DNA of 29,502 nt from Deltaproteobacteria bacterium (lineage in GTDB: Bacteria; Chloroflexota; Dehalococcoidia; Dehalococcoidales; BS750m-G39): the NCBI GenBank assembly GCA_013202445.1, contig JABMRW010000043.1, positions 1 through 29,502 of the forward strand, in the 5' to 3' direction. The position numbers and the translations under genes were made by a program. Numbering within the stretch: position 1 is the first letter of the stretch; every line of letters starts with the position of its first letter. Shown piece by piece: positions 1 to 6,514 of the stretch. The notes beneath the pieces were generated by a model. It had not been told where the DNA came from, searched no databases, and saw nothing but the letters and a program-made list of their open reading frames with translations.

Positions 1-52
1 CCCCTTATTAAGGGGAAGGGGATAAAGGGGATAGGGTTTTAAGAATATCTGG
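1..52. repeat. G-rich dispersed intergenic repeat, partial copy
   Basis: This stretch starts with a small inverted repeat (CCCCTTATTAAGGGG) followed by G-runs. It resembles the end of the longer repeat unit at 5835-5920, which also has a ..TAAGGGAGGGGGATTAAGGGG pattern. It is cut by the window edge, so its full extent is unknown. It sits just before the ribosome binding site of the first gene. Confidence 0.45.
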
Positions 53-65
53 AGGGGAGCTAACA

Positions 66-278
66 ATGAACCTGAAGAAAGCAATACTGAAGAGCTTTGA
101 TTCCGGCAGCTACACCGCCACCTTACAGCTTACCGGCAGCCATAAGGCCTACCTGGATGGGGTTACTGTGGCGCGCAACCTGCCCGCCGCCGAGATGGTC
201 CTGGGGAGGGGGGTGGCGGTTATCTTATTTGATGAACACAACGCTAAAGATGCCGTGGTGATAGCTGTCTATACCTAG
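66..278 (+). CDS. Small hypothetical protein, 70 aa
   Basis: Function not recognised. The start is well supported: GGAGGGG lies eight bases before the ATG. The protein is short and soluble, with no signal peptide, membrane segment or cysteine. It begins with a basic stretch (MNLKKAILKSF), and its alternating pattern of polar and hydrophobic residues (SYTATLQLTGSHKAYLDGV) suggests a small beta-rich fold. From memory, similar short proteins occur in Dehalococcoidia genomes, but I could not check this. Its stop codon overlaps the stop of the convergent surface-protein gene (275-278), so no terminator fits between them. It could be the last gene of an upstream operon outside the window or a stand-alone small gene. 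Confidence 0.6.
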   Translation: MNLKKAILKSFDSGSYTATLQLTGSHKAYLDGVTVARNLPAAEMVLGRGVAVILFDEHNAKDAVVIAVYT

Positions 279-1117
279 AACCTCCTGCGGTACAGGTAGA
301 TGGCAACTGCTGCTGCTGCCACGGCGGCGGTAATCCCGCTGATTAACCACCAGGTGGTGACTTTAACCGGTGTTGACTCAGCCGGCGCTGATTCACCTGG
401 CGTTGGCGTAGGGGTGGGTGTAGGTGTTGGTGTGGGGATAGGTGTGGGCGTTGGTGTTGGTGTAGGAGTGGGTGTGGGCGTTGGCGCTGGCACTGCCGGC
501 TCATAGCACAGAACGGCCAGGTCGTTAAAACGGCCTATTTGGGTGGTAATGGTGTGGGCTTCGGTATCGACCACGCAGTCCAGCTTCATCCATTCTCCTG
601 TTGCCTCGTCACTGAGGGCTATGAGCAGGTTTTCCTCGGTAAAGCCCTCGGGGATATCTGCCGGGTCATAGTTATATATAATGGTGGCCGGGGGGGTGAA
701 AGCGGTTAGGTCGGGGATGACATCGTAGGTGACACCGATAATTTGCGCCCCCTCCGGTTGAGCTGGTTGCGGTGTCATTTCATGGATGCCGATACAACTG
801 GGACATTTGCCGTCGGGGGTTAGAACAACGATTCCTTGGTCAAGGAAGAGGGAAAACCGCTTATCGAATGACCTGATAACAAAGTCCTGGAAAACCAGAC
901 CGGTGCTGGCTGCCCTGTTGGTAGTGGCCACCTCGCCAGCCGGACACACCGGCTCTCCCCCGGGTGCGCCGCCTCTTGACGGGGTATAGGCCGGCTGGGC
1001 GGTGATGGTAACGGTAGCCTCATGGCTGCCTCCCTGCCCAATAACCAGATAGGCAGGTAGACCGCCAACAATAACCAGTATTATAATAGCAATAATGGCA
1101 TAAAATGCTCTTGGCAC
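275..1117 (-). CDS. Membrane-anchored surface protein with Thr-Pro stalk, 280 aa
   Basis: Probably a cell-surface protein anchored at both ends. A hydrophobic N-terminal segment (about residues 5-27, FYAIIAIIILVIVGGLPAYL) acts as signal or anchor. An extracellular region follows with one CPSC pair. Around residues 135-205 lies a domain of a kind often seen in Chloroflexota and archaeal surface proteins, with motifs like YNYDPADIPEG, EATGEWMKLD and the ending GRFNDLAVL. Next is a stalk of about 27 residues of alternating Thr-Pro, then a C-terminal transmembrane helix and a basic RRRF tail. No LPXTG motif is visible. It is the last gene of the four-gene surface operon, 18 bases after the lipoprotein gene. 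Function beyond surface display is not known. Confidence 0.75.
   Translation of the reverse strand: MPRAFYAIIAIIILVIVGGLPAYLVIGQGGSHEATVTITAQPAYTPSRGGAPGGEPVCPAGEVATTNRAASTGLVFQDFVIRSFDKRFSLFLDQGIVVLTPDGKCPSCIGIHEMTPQPAQPEGAQIIGVTYDVIPDLTAFTPPATIIYNYDPADIPEGFTEENLLIALSDEATGEWMKLDCVVDTEAHTITTQIGRFNDLAVLCYEPAVPAPTPTPTPTPTPTPTPIPTPTPTPTPTPTPGESAPAESTPVKVTTWWLISGITAAVAAAAVAIYLYRRRF
399..492 (-). repeat. Hexanucleotide (Thr-Pro) coding repeat tract
   Basis: On the plus strand this is an imperfect run of GGTGT-type hexamers (ggtgttggtgtggg..). On the coding strand it reads as ACN-CCN codons and encodes the Thr-Pro stalk of the surface protein. Such tracts can gain or lose whole six-base units in frame, changing stalk length. 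Confidence 0.75.
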
Positions 1118-1135
1118 TACCTAAATCCCCTATTC

Positions 1136-1621
1136 CTATTTCATTTCTACCAGCCATCGGCAGGCGAGCTCGGTTTGCACCATCCCCGTCTGGGTTACGT
1201 CCTTGACCGCAATCTGGAACTCCCATTTAGGTGGAACTTCAGCATCCCCGGGTATCTCCACGGCTATAAGCACATCCCTTGTCTCTTTGGCCGCCAGTAC
1301 CGGTGCCGGGTCGGCTATTATTACCCAGGCTTGAGCCATAGCGGGTGCCGGCTCATAGCCATCAGCAGTGTTCTCGGTTACCCGGTAGCTAACCGAGAAT
1401 TCCGCCGGCTCGTCGCTGCCATTGTGTATACTCAGCGTATACTCCGCCCTCGCCCCGGGGTAGAAATTGCCTATCTCTACCTTGCCCGGGCTGATCCAGG
1501 TCTTATCGTATAGCTCGGGCGGCGGCGTGGTGGGGGTTTCAGCCGCTGGCGGCGCTGAGGTCTGGGGACAACCCGCCAGCAGTAGCCCGGCCACCACTAT
1601 CAGTACAACCAACCATTTCAT
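1136..1621 (-). CDS. Secreted lipoprotein with Ig-like domain, 161 aa
   Basis: The N-terminus (MKWLVVLIVVAGLLLAGC) is a classic lipoprotein signal with lipobox LAGC, so the mature protein should begin at Cys18 and be lipid-anchored on the outer face. A Pro/Thr/Ala-rich linker follows (about 20-36). The rest looks like a beta-sandwich: ISPGKVEIGNFYPGARAEYTLSIHNGSDEPAEFSVSYR is the pattern of bacterial Ig-like domains that describe added or flanking beta strands. It lies between the 179-aa secreted protein and the Thr-Pro stalk protein on the same strand, so it is likely part of the same surface structure. No enzyme motif is visible. Confidence 0.75.
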   Translation of the reverse strand: MKWLVVLIVVAGLLLAGCPQTSAPPAAETPTTPPPELYDKTWISPGKVEIGNFYPGARAEYTLSIHNGSDEPAEFSVSYRVTENTADGYEPAPAMAQAWVIIADPAPVLAAKETRDVLIAVEIPGDAEVPPKWEFQIAVKDVTQTGMVQTELACRWLVEMK

Positions 1622-1698
1622 GACAATTCTCCGTTGAGTCTAGGCGCCCCCGGCGCTTTCAGCCTCATTTGCAGGCTTTCCACCTGTGCTGGGCCGGA

Positions 1699-2238
1699 TT
1701 AATCCGCTGTGGCGGATACGGTCACTATAGTTTGCTGGGCGTTCCCATAGCTAAATGAAGACGGTGCCTCCAGCTGTAGGTCAAACGAGTCGTCTGTTAG
1801 AGCTACAAGGCCATCAAAGAGGAGGACGTTGGATGCGGAGTTTGGGACATTTATACTCCAAGTGCTTCCCTGGTCGGTGCTAGCATTCAGCTGACCAGTG
1901 TCTGCATCTGACGCTCCCCATGTCCAGTCGTTGGCTCCACCGTCCCAGCTATCGCTGTAGATTTCTATATCTATATCGATGGTACTGGTGTTGACGATGT
2001 CAAAGTAGTCGTCCGCTCCAGCAGTTCCACCCACACCCTTAGGGCCGCTAGTCGTAGTATCGTTAAATGAACTGACAGCTACTACCCCGAAGTCAAAGTC
2101 AGTCTGGGTTACATCTATGCTGATATAGGTAGGTGTGGCTGTTATGGTGACCGTGTCACTGGGTAACGCCAGGGCACTGCCGACGGGAATAACTATCAGC
2201 GCCACCGCCAGCAGGATGGCTAACAGGGTCTTCTTCAT
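1699..2238 (-). CDS. Small secreted beta-rich surface protein, 179 aa
   Basis: A clear Sec signal peptide (MKKTLLAILLAVALIVIPVGSALA, cleavage near ALA-LP) precedes an acidic, Ser/Thr/Asp-rich body without cysteines. The body shares its layout with the C-terminal part of the 497-aa neighbour: a start like FDFGVVAVSS / KDFGPVSENS, then a fluctuating Trp-rich middle, and an ending TIVTVSATAD / STITLTATAS. The two proteins therefore probably carry the same repeat domain and may pack together in a surface layer. A good ribosome binding site (AAAGGAGGTGAAAG) lies upstream. Specific function is unknown. Confidence 0.75.
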   Translation of the reverse strand: MKKTLLAILLAVALIVIPVGSALALPSDTVTITATPTYISIDVTQTDFDFGVVAVSSFNDTTTSGPKGVGGTAGADDYFDIVNTSTIDIDIEIYSDSWDGGANDWTWGASDADTGQLNASTDQGSTWSINVPNSASNVLLFDGLVALTDDSFDLQLEAPSSFSYGNAQQTIVTVSATAD

Positions 2239-2291
2239 TATCTTTCACCTCCTTTCATTTTCATATAGTATTTATTAAACGCCTGTCGACC

Positions 2292-3785
2292 TCAGGACGC
2301 GGTTGCGGTGAGGGTTATGGTTGAATTTTTTTCTACTCCATCGGTAAAGGTGCCCGTCTCCAGCTTGAGTTCCCACTTTTTGCTTTCAGATGCGGCCAGA
2401 CTTGATATAAAACTCTGGTCACCTGTGGTGAGCGTAACCATCTCGTCTTCATCGTTATCCCCTTCCTTACCCGCTTTCATTCTGGCTTCACCCACCCCCG
2501 GGCTTGTGCTTACCAGTGTCCAGCCATCACCGCTGCTGCTGAAGTTTGTTGCGCTGATTGAGATGTCCACTGCCTCGGTGCCATTATTGGTCATGGTGAA
2601 GTAGCAGTCATCACCTGCCAGGTCCCAACTGGGCTCACTGCCGTTTGACCAGTAGGAGCTATTTTCGGAGACGGGGCCAAAGTCCTTATCGGAAGGGGTA
2701 TTAGATATGTCCGGCTCTTCGTTGCCTACAGTAGCGCTCGGCTCCGGGGAGGCGTATTTGCGGACTCTGACATTATCAAATCTGGCGTAGGCTCCGTAAT
2801 GATTGGCTAGTCCGATTTCCCCCGCTCCTGAATACTGCAAATCGAATACCGTGGCCCTAAGGGTGTCGTTGCTGTATATCTGGAATATTGGGCCGTTTAT
2901 CACCAGTTTGGCTTTTTGCCACTGGTTGGCTATACCAAATCTGGCTACCGCCGTACCAAACCCGCCCCAGGTGTCATACGGGGGCTTCATCCAGGGTGTT
3001 TCGTCTCCGGAACGGGTATCCCACCTTCCCTTATAGCCGGTGTTGGCCGGGTAATTCCCCCTGAAGATTATTTCGGGGAGCGCATTCGTCGTCGGGTAGA
3101 CATCGGCCTCGATTATCCCGTTTTGAAAGCCGGCGTAGGTCGCATCCGAGCCAATAACCGCCAGTCCATAGGGATAACCACCTGTAGAGCCTCCGCTGAT
3201 TTCTAAGCACGGAGCCGGGCTGCCATAACTGGATGTAATAGCTACATCGGTATCTATGTGGACATTCCATTTGCTCAAAGTGCCGCTGAAGTCGTCAAAG
3301 AAGATGAAGGTTGCGCTTCCATCACTTGAGCTGCTGGCGGCGGCGTTGCCATAATACATATAAATTGTTGGTGTTCCTGATGCCGTTACCTCCACCCAGA
3401 TTCTTGAGGTGCCGGTGTTATCCCACGATTCCACCCAGTAGTCCTGAAGCGCCGCCCCGTCTGAGCCGGTAAAGCGAATATCCGAGCCATCGGCCTTAAT
3501 ATTGGCGTAAGGATTCCCTATTGTACCGGTAGTAAGGGTAACCAGGACCTGATAATCGGCGATGGATGTCGCCGGACTCAGGCTTATAGCCCGGCGATAG
3601 CTCCAGCCGGATAGCCAGTCGGGGCTGGCATAGGCAGTCTCGGAGCCGATGGAAAGGGTAATAGTGCTCTCGAAAGATAGCGTGCCGATACCATCGATGC
3701 TCACCTGCCGGGCAGGCATGAATATAGTGAGCAAAATCAGCCCCACCACCGGTATAATTATCAGCAACTTTTTCAGCAGCTTCAC
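2292..3785 (-). CDS. DUF2341-domain surface protein, 497 aa
   Basis: First gene of the surface operon. It has a hydrophobic N-terminal segment (about 5-25) and then, from about residue 55, a DUF2341-like domain (WLSGWSYRRAISLS, DYQVLVTLTT, DIRFTGSDG, WVEVTASGTPTIYMYYGN), a module common in secreted prokaryotic proteins. A concanavalin-like beta domain (FFDDFSGTLSKWNV to ARFDNVRVRKY, about 165-345) follows; such FDDFSG..W starts are typical of LamG/laminin-like folds that often bind sugars. The C-terminal part (about 360-497) matches the small 179-aa neighbour. The start is GTG with only a weak ribosome binding site, directly after a strong leader stem-loop. Likely a structural or adhesive surface protein. 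Confidence 0.8.
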   Translation of the reverse strand: MKLLKKLLIIIPVVGLILLTIFMPARQVSIDGIGTLSFESTITLSIGSETAYASPDWLSGWSYRRAISLSPATSIADYQVLVTLTTGTIGNPYANIKADGSDIRFTGSDGAALQDYWVESWDNTGTSRIWVEVTASGTPTIYMYYGNAAASSSSDGSATFIFFDDFSGTLSKWNVHIDTDVAITSSYGSPAPCLEISGGSTGGYPYGLAVIGSDATYAGFQNGIIEADVYPTTNALPEIIFRGNYPANTGYKGRWDTRSGDETPWMKPPYDTWGGFGTAVARFGIANQWQKAKLVINGPIFQIYSNDTLRATVFDLQYSGAGEIGLANHYGAYARFDNVRVRKYASPEPSATVGNEEPDISNTPSDKDFGPVSENSSYWSNGSEPSWDLAGDDCYFTMTNNGTEAVDISISATNFSSSGDGWTLVSTSPGVGEARMKAGKEGDNDEDEMVTLTTGDQSFISSLAASESKKWELKLETGTFTDGVEKNSTITLTATAS

Positions 3786-3795
3786 CTTATTTCCC

Positions 3796-3836
3796 GGTTA
3801 AAGCCCCGGGCAATGACTGCCCGCCGGGCTTTAACC
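3796..3836 (-). promoter_or_regulatory. Leader stem-loop before the surface operon
   Basis: Perfect 11-base outer arms (GGTTAAAGCCC and GGGCTTTAACC) enclose a second nested stem (GGGCA..TGCCC). The structure sits in the 5' leader about ten bases before the GTG start of the 497-aa gene. There is no U-run after it on the minus strand, so it is more likely a leader structure that affects translation or mRNA stability than a terminator. Confidence 0.55.
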
Positions 3837-3845
3837 ATCAATCTA

Positions 3846-3865
3846 AACTTGCCAACTGGCAAGTT
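3846..3865. promoter_or_regulatory. Operator-like palindrome, downstream site
   Basis: AACTTGCCAACTGGCAAGTT has perfect 9-base arms around two central bases. Its core matches the second palindrome at 3937-3948, with centres 87 bases apart. It lies in the leader of the surface operon, downstream of the likely promoter. Paired sites like this usually bind one dimeric repressor or activator; no candidate regulator lies next to it. Confidence 0.55.
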
Positions 3866-3918
3866 AGCTTTTCTTTGTTTAACTTACTTAAACTTAATTC
3901 AGGTTAGTCTAATTTATC

Positions 3919-3948
3919 ATAAGTTACTATAAATTCTGCCAATTGGCA
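3919..3948 (-). promoter_or_regulatory. Probable surface-operon promoter with overlapping palindrome
   Basis: TGCCAATTGGCA (3937-3948) is a perfect 12-base palindrome. Read on the minus strand it supplies a TTGGCA that could be a -35, followed 15-17 bases later by TATGAT or TGATAA as the -10. The palindrome would then overlap the RNA polymerase site, as expected for a repressor operator. The promoter call is tentative; the palindrome itself is certain. Confidence 0.4.
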
Positions 3949-4083
3949 AGACCCCCCTGGCCTTAATGTGATTAAATTTTAGCCCGCCGTGATTAAAATT
4001 GCTCCTATAAAATTTATCATTATATTGCCCCTGTTTCTTGACGGCTGGGGCTAACGGTTATACAATGGCTTGGTTTGAATAAA

Positions 4084-5475
4084 ATGACCCGGAAATATGA
4101 TGTTATCATCGTTGGCGGTGGTCCGGCGGCTATCTTTGCCGCCCTGGAGCTTTCTCAGGCTTCCGGCCTGCGTATATTGCTTATAGAAAAGGGCAGGGAC
4201 ATTGATAAGCGCCAGTGCCCGGCCAGAGATACCGGTGGTTCCTGTATCTCCTGCTCGCTCTGTAATCTGGTCTGCGGGCTGGGTGGGGCCGGTGCTTTTA
4301 GTGACGGCAAGCTGACTCTGACCTCCCGGGTGGGGGGAAGGCTCAGCGATTACCTCGGGGAGAGCCAGACGGAAGCCCTTATCGGCTATGCCGATAATAT
4401 CTACCTGGGGTTTGGCGCGCCGGATAAGCTTTACGGCACCGGCAAAAAGGTTGGCCCGCTGCGGGAGAAGGCGAAGCTGGCGGGCTTAAAGCTGGTTCCG
4501 GTGCCGGTCCGACACCTCGGCACCGACCACTGCCGCCTGGTGCTCAAGGCGATGTGGGACTACCTCAGCCCTCGCATAGAGTACAGGCTGGAGACCGAAG
4601 CCTGCAATATCAGCGTTAACGGGGGTAAGGTCAGGGGGGTGGAGGTTGAGGGCGGGGATAAGTTTGACTGTGATTACCTTATCCTGGCGCCGGGCCGGGA
4701 AGGCGCCGACTGGCTGACCAACGAAGCCGAGCGGCTTGGACTGACCATGCACAGCAACCCGGTTGATGTCGGCGTGCGGGTGGAAGTTCCGGCCACGGTA
4801 ATGGCCGAACTAACCAACTACCTCTATGAATCGAAGCTGGAGTTTATGTCTAAGAGTTTTGACGACCGGGTGAGGACCTTCTGCATGTGCCCCGGAGGCG
4901 AGGTCATCATGGAGTCCACCGGCGGTAGTGACCCGGTAATCACCGTTAACGGCCACAGCTATGCCGAGCGCAAGACCGATAACACCAACTTTGCCCTGCT
5001 GGTGAGCACCGCCTTTACCAAGCCCTTTAACCAGCCTATCGCCTACGGCAAATACCTGGCCAGGCTGGCTAATATCCTGAGCGGCGGCGTCCTGCTGCAG
5101 CGCCTGGGCGACCTGAAGAAGGGGCGGCGCTCTACCCCGGAACGCATTAAGCGGGGTCTGGTGACGCCCACCCTGAAGGACGCCACCCCCGGCGACCTCA
5201 GCTTTGCCCTGCCTTACCGCTACCTGACCGGCATCGTGGAGATGCTCCAGGCGATGGATAAGCTGGCTCCGGGCGTTGCCTCACCACACACCCTGCTTTA
5301 CGGCATAGAGGTTAAGTTCTATTCCAGCCGGCCCGAGCTGAGCCCCGGCCTGGAGACCGAGGTTAGCAATATGTTTGCCGTCGGCGACGGCGCCGGCGTC
5401 AGCCGCGGCCTGATCCAGGCTTCGGTTTCCGGCGTGGTGGCCGCCAGGGAAATACTAAAGAGGAGCAAGCGCTAA
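4084..5475 (+). CDS. COG2509-type FAD-dependent oxidoreductase
   Basis: A flavoprotein of the uncharacterised FAD-dependent dehydrogenase family (COG2509). The N-terminal dinucleotide-binding motif is VIIVGGGPAAIFAALEL, ending in the acidic residue of LLIEKG. It is followed by the family's cysteine cluster (CPA..GSCISCSLCNLVC) and the signature GLGGAGAFSDGKL. The C-terminal FAD motif is NMFAVGDGAGVSRGLIQASVSG. The cysteine spacing suggests a metal or redox site, but its role and substrate are not known. ATG at 4084 is chosen; an in-frame TTG at 4075 would add three residues. Neither has a clear ribosome binding site. A five-codon reading frame (ATG at 4065, stop at 4080) sits just before it. 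It is divergent from the surface operon and has no operon partner. Confidence 0.85.
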   Translation: MTRKYDVIIVGGGPAAIFAALELSQASGLRILLIEKGRDIDKRQCPARDTGGSCISCSLCNLVCGLGGAGAFSDGKLTLTSRVGGRLSDYLGESQTEALIGYADNIYLGFGAPDKLYGTGKKVGPLREKAKLAGLKLVPVPVRHLGTDHCRLVLKAMWDYLSPRIEYRLETEACNISVNGGKVRGVEVEGGDKFDCDYLILAPGREGADWLTNEAERLGLTMHSNPVDVGVRVEVPATVMAELTNYLYESKLEFMSKSFDDRVRTFCMCPGGEVIMESTGGSDPVITVNGHSYAERKTDNTNFALLVSTAFTKPFNQPIAYGKYLARLANILSGGVLLQRLGDLKKGRRSTPERIKRGLVTPTLKDATPGDLSFALPYRYLTGIVEMLQAMDKLAPGVASPHTLLYGIEVKFYSSRPELSPGLETEVSNMFAVGDGAGVSRGLIQASVSGVVAAREILKRSKR

Positions 5476-5971
5476 AACCGGTTTTCTACGGTATTGCCCC
5501 GTCCCCACCCCCTTTAAAACATGTGTTTTTCTTCCCGCCCTCCCGCCCTCATAAGCTTTTACCCCAAAAACACTTCGTTTTTTTCGGGGGCCCCGTATCC
5601 GCTTCAAAAACTTTCTTGCCCCACCCCTTAGTCTCTTAAACTCCCTTTTTTGGGGGGTATATATTCCCCAAATCACCCCTTTTTAGCAGTTCTCTTTTTA
5701 CCCGCCCTCCCGCCCTATAGAGGTGGAACCTCTCATCAACTCTCTTACTTGGGGGGGAATAGGTGTTAGCCCATTAAAGAATGGACTTTTTCTCCTCTCT
5801 GGGGGTGGGGGGAAAAGGGGAGGTAACTGATTGGGGGTGTTTAAGAGGGGGCTTTGCCCCCTCTTCTATAAAAAACCTTCCCCCTCCCTTGTAAGGGAGG
5901 GGGATTAAGGGGGAGGGTTGCTCAGTTAATGAGTAAGCCAGCCAGTTGACAGGCTAACTTTGGCCGACTAA
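5476..5971. repeat. Intergenic gap filled with G-rich dispersed repeats
   Basis: No gene is visible here. The gap is a mosaic of repeat pieces also found at 9900-10220, 24900-25080 and 28690-28800. Two copies of CCCGCCCTCCCGCCC lie at 5534-5548 and 5701-5715, and each would be a four-run G-quadruplex motif on the minus strand. Near the second is TTTTTAGCAGTTCTC, the reverse of the AGAGAACTGTTAAAAA box of the other copies. A hairpin unit (AAGAGGGGG..CCCCCTCTT) lies near 5850. The long minus-strand reading frame here is rich in Arg/Lys/Gly and looks spurious. Confidence 0.7.
5835..5920. repeat. Hairpin-containing repeat unit (type 2), copy 1
   Basis: GGGGGTGTTTAAGAGGGGG, a hairpin closing with CCCCCTCTT, an A-run, then a second inverted repeat of CCTTGTAAGG type. 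The same order occurs at 28715-28800 (GGGTGTCTAAGAGGGG, hairpin, A-run, second inverted repeat). The two copies share their layout and part of their sequence. Confidence 0.6.
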
Positions 5972-6049
5972 AATTGTGGAGTCACGATAATTGCCAACAA
6001 GGAAGCCGCCAGGAGGCGCAAAAGCGCACAAAGGCCTAGAAGAGTGTAG
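5972..6049 (+). pseudogene. rpsU: 3' remnant of rpsU (ribosomal protein S21)
   Basis: The reading frame ending at TAG 6047-6049 spells a strongly basic tail, ANKEAARRRKSAQRPRRV, which fits the C-terminus of ribosomal protein S21. The upstream codons read NCGVTII and then hit a TAA, and no start codon is in frame, so the gene is truncated. The next gene, five bases downstream, is yqeY, and rpsU-yqeY is a well-known bacterial gene pair. The missing front part is replaced by dispersed repeat DNA. I infer that recombination or insertion of repeats broke the gene and that an intact rpsU exists elsewhere. Confidence 0.55.
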
Positions 6050-6054
6050 ATAGT

Positions 6055-6510
6055 ATGGCAAAAGAATCCGCATTAAAGCAAAAGCTGGCTGATGACCTCA
6101 AGCAGGCGATGAAGGATGGGGATAAGGTTAAGCGTTCGGCAATACGGATGGCCATGGCCGCCATTAAGAACGCCGAAATCGCCCGCCAGGCCGTTTTAGA
6201 AGACGGTGATATCCTGGGCGTCATCGCTAAGGAGATAAGGCAGCGCAAAGAAAGCATCGAGGCTTTCAAGCTGGGAGGCCGCATGGAGCTGGTGGCTATA
6301 GAAGAAGCGGAGATGGCGGTCCTGGAGCAGTACCTGCCCCAGCAGATGGGCCGTGACGAGATTACCGCCGAAGCCCGCCGCGTTATTGAGGAGGTGGGGG
6401 CGGAGAGCATCAGGGACAAGGGCAAGGTCATGCCCCCGCTTATCGCCAAGCTAAAAGGCAAGGCCGACGGGCGGGAGATAAACGAGGTAGTAACAGAATT
6501 GCTGGGCTGA
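6055..6510 (+). CDS. yqeY: GatB/YqeY domain protein, 151 aa
   Basis: A YqeY-type protein of normal length (about 150 aa). It has the family's features: an N-terminal helical part with LADDLKQAMKDGDKVKRSAIRM, the IAKEIRQRKESIEAF segment, the LEQYLPQQMGRDEI motif, and a C-terminal GK..PPL..KLKGKADGREINEVV region. The C-terminal part resembles the tail domain of GatB and of some GlnRS enzymes, which binds tRNA, so a role around tRNA or translation is assumed; the exact function is not established. It follows the rpsU remnant by five bases, as in the classical rpsU-yqeY pair. It is convergent with the radical SAM gene, with only four bases between the two stops. Confidence 0.9.
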   Translation: MAKESALKQKLADDLKQAMKDGDKVKRSAIRMAMAAIKNAEIARQAVLEDGDILGVIAKEIRQRKESIEAFKLGGRMELVAIEEAEMAVLEQYLPQQMGRDEITAEARRVIEEVGAESIRDKGKVMPPLIAKLKGKADGREINEVVTELLG

Positions 6511-6514
6511 AGAA

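Noticed and set aside
300..506. Plus-strand frame of Val-Gly repeats
   Set aside because: It is the reverse-strand shadow of the Thr-Pro stalk.
5455..5676. 73-codon minus-strand frame in the gap after the FAD oxidoreductase
   Set aside because: It is Arg/Lys/Gly-rich, lies over dispersed repeats, has no ribosome binding site and overlaps the end of a real gene.
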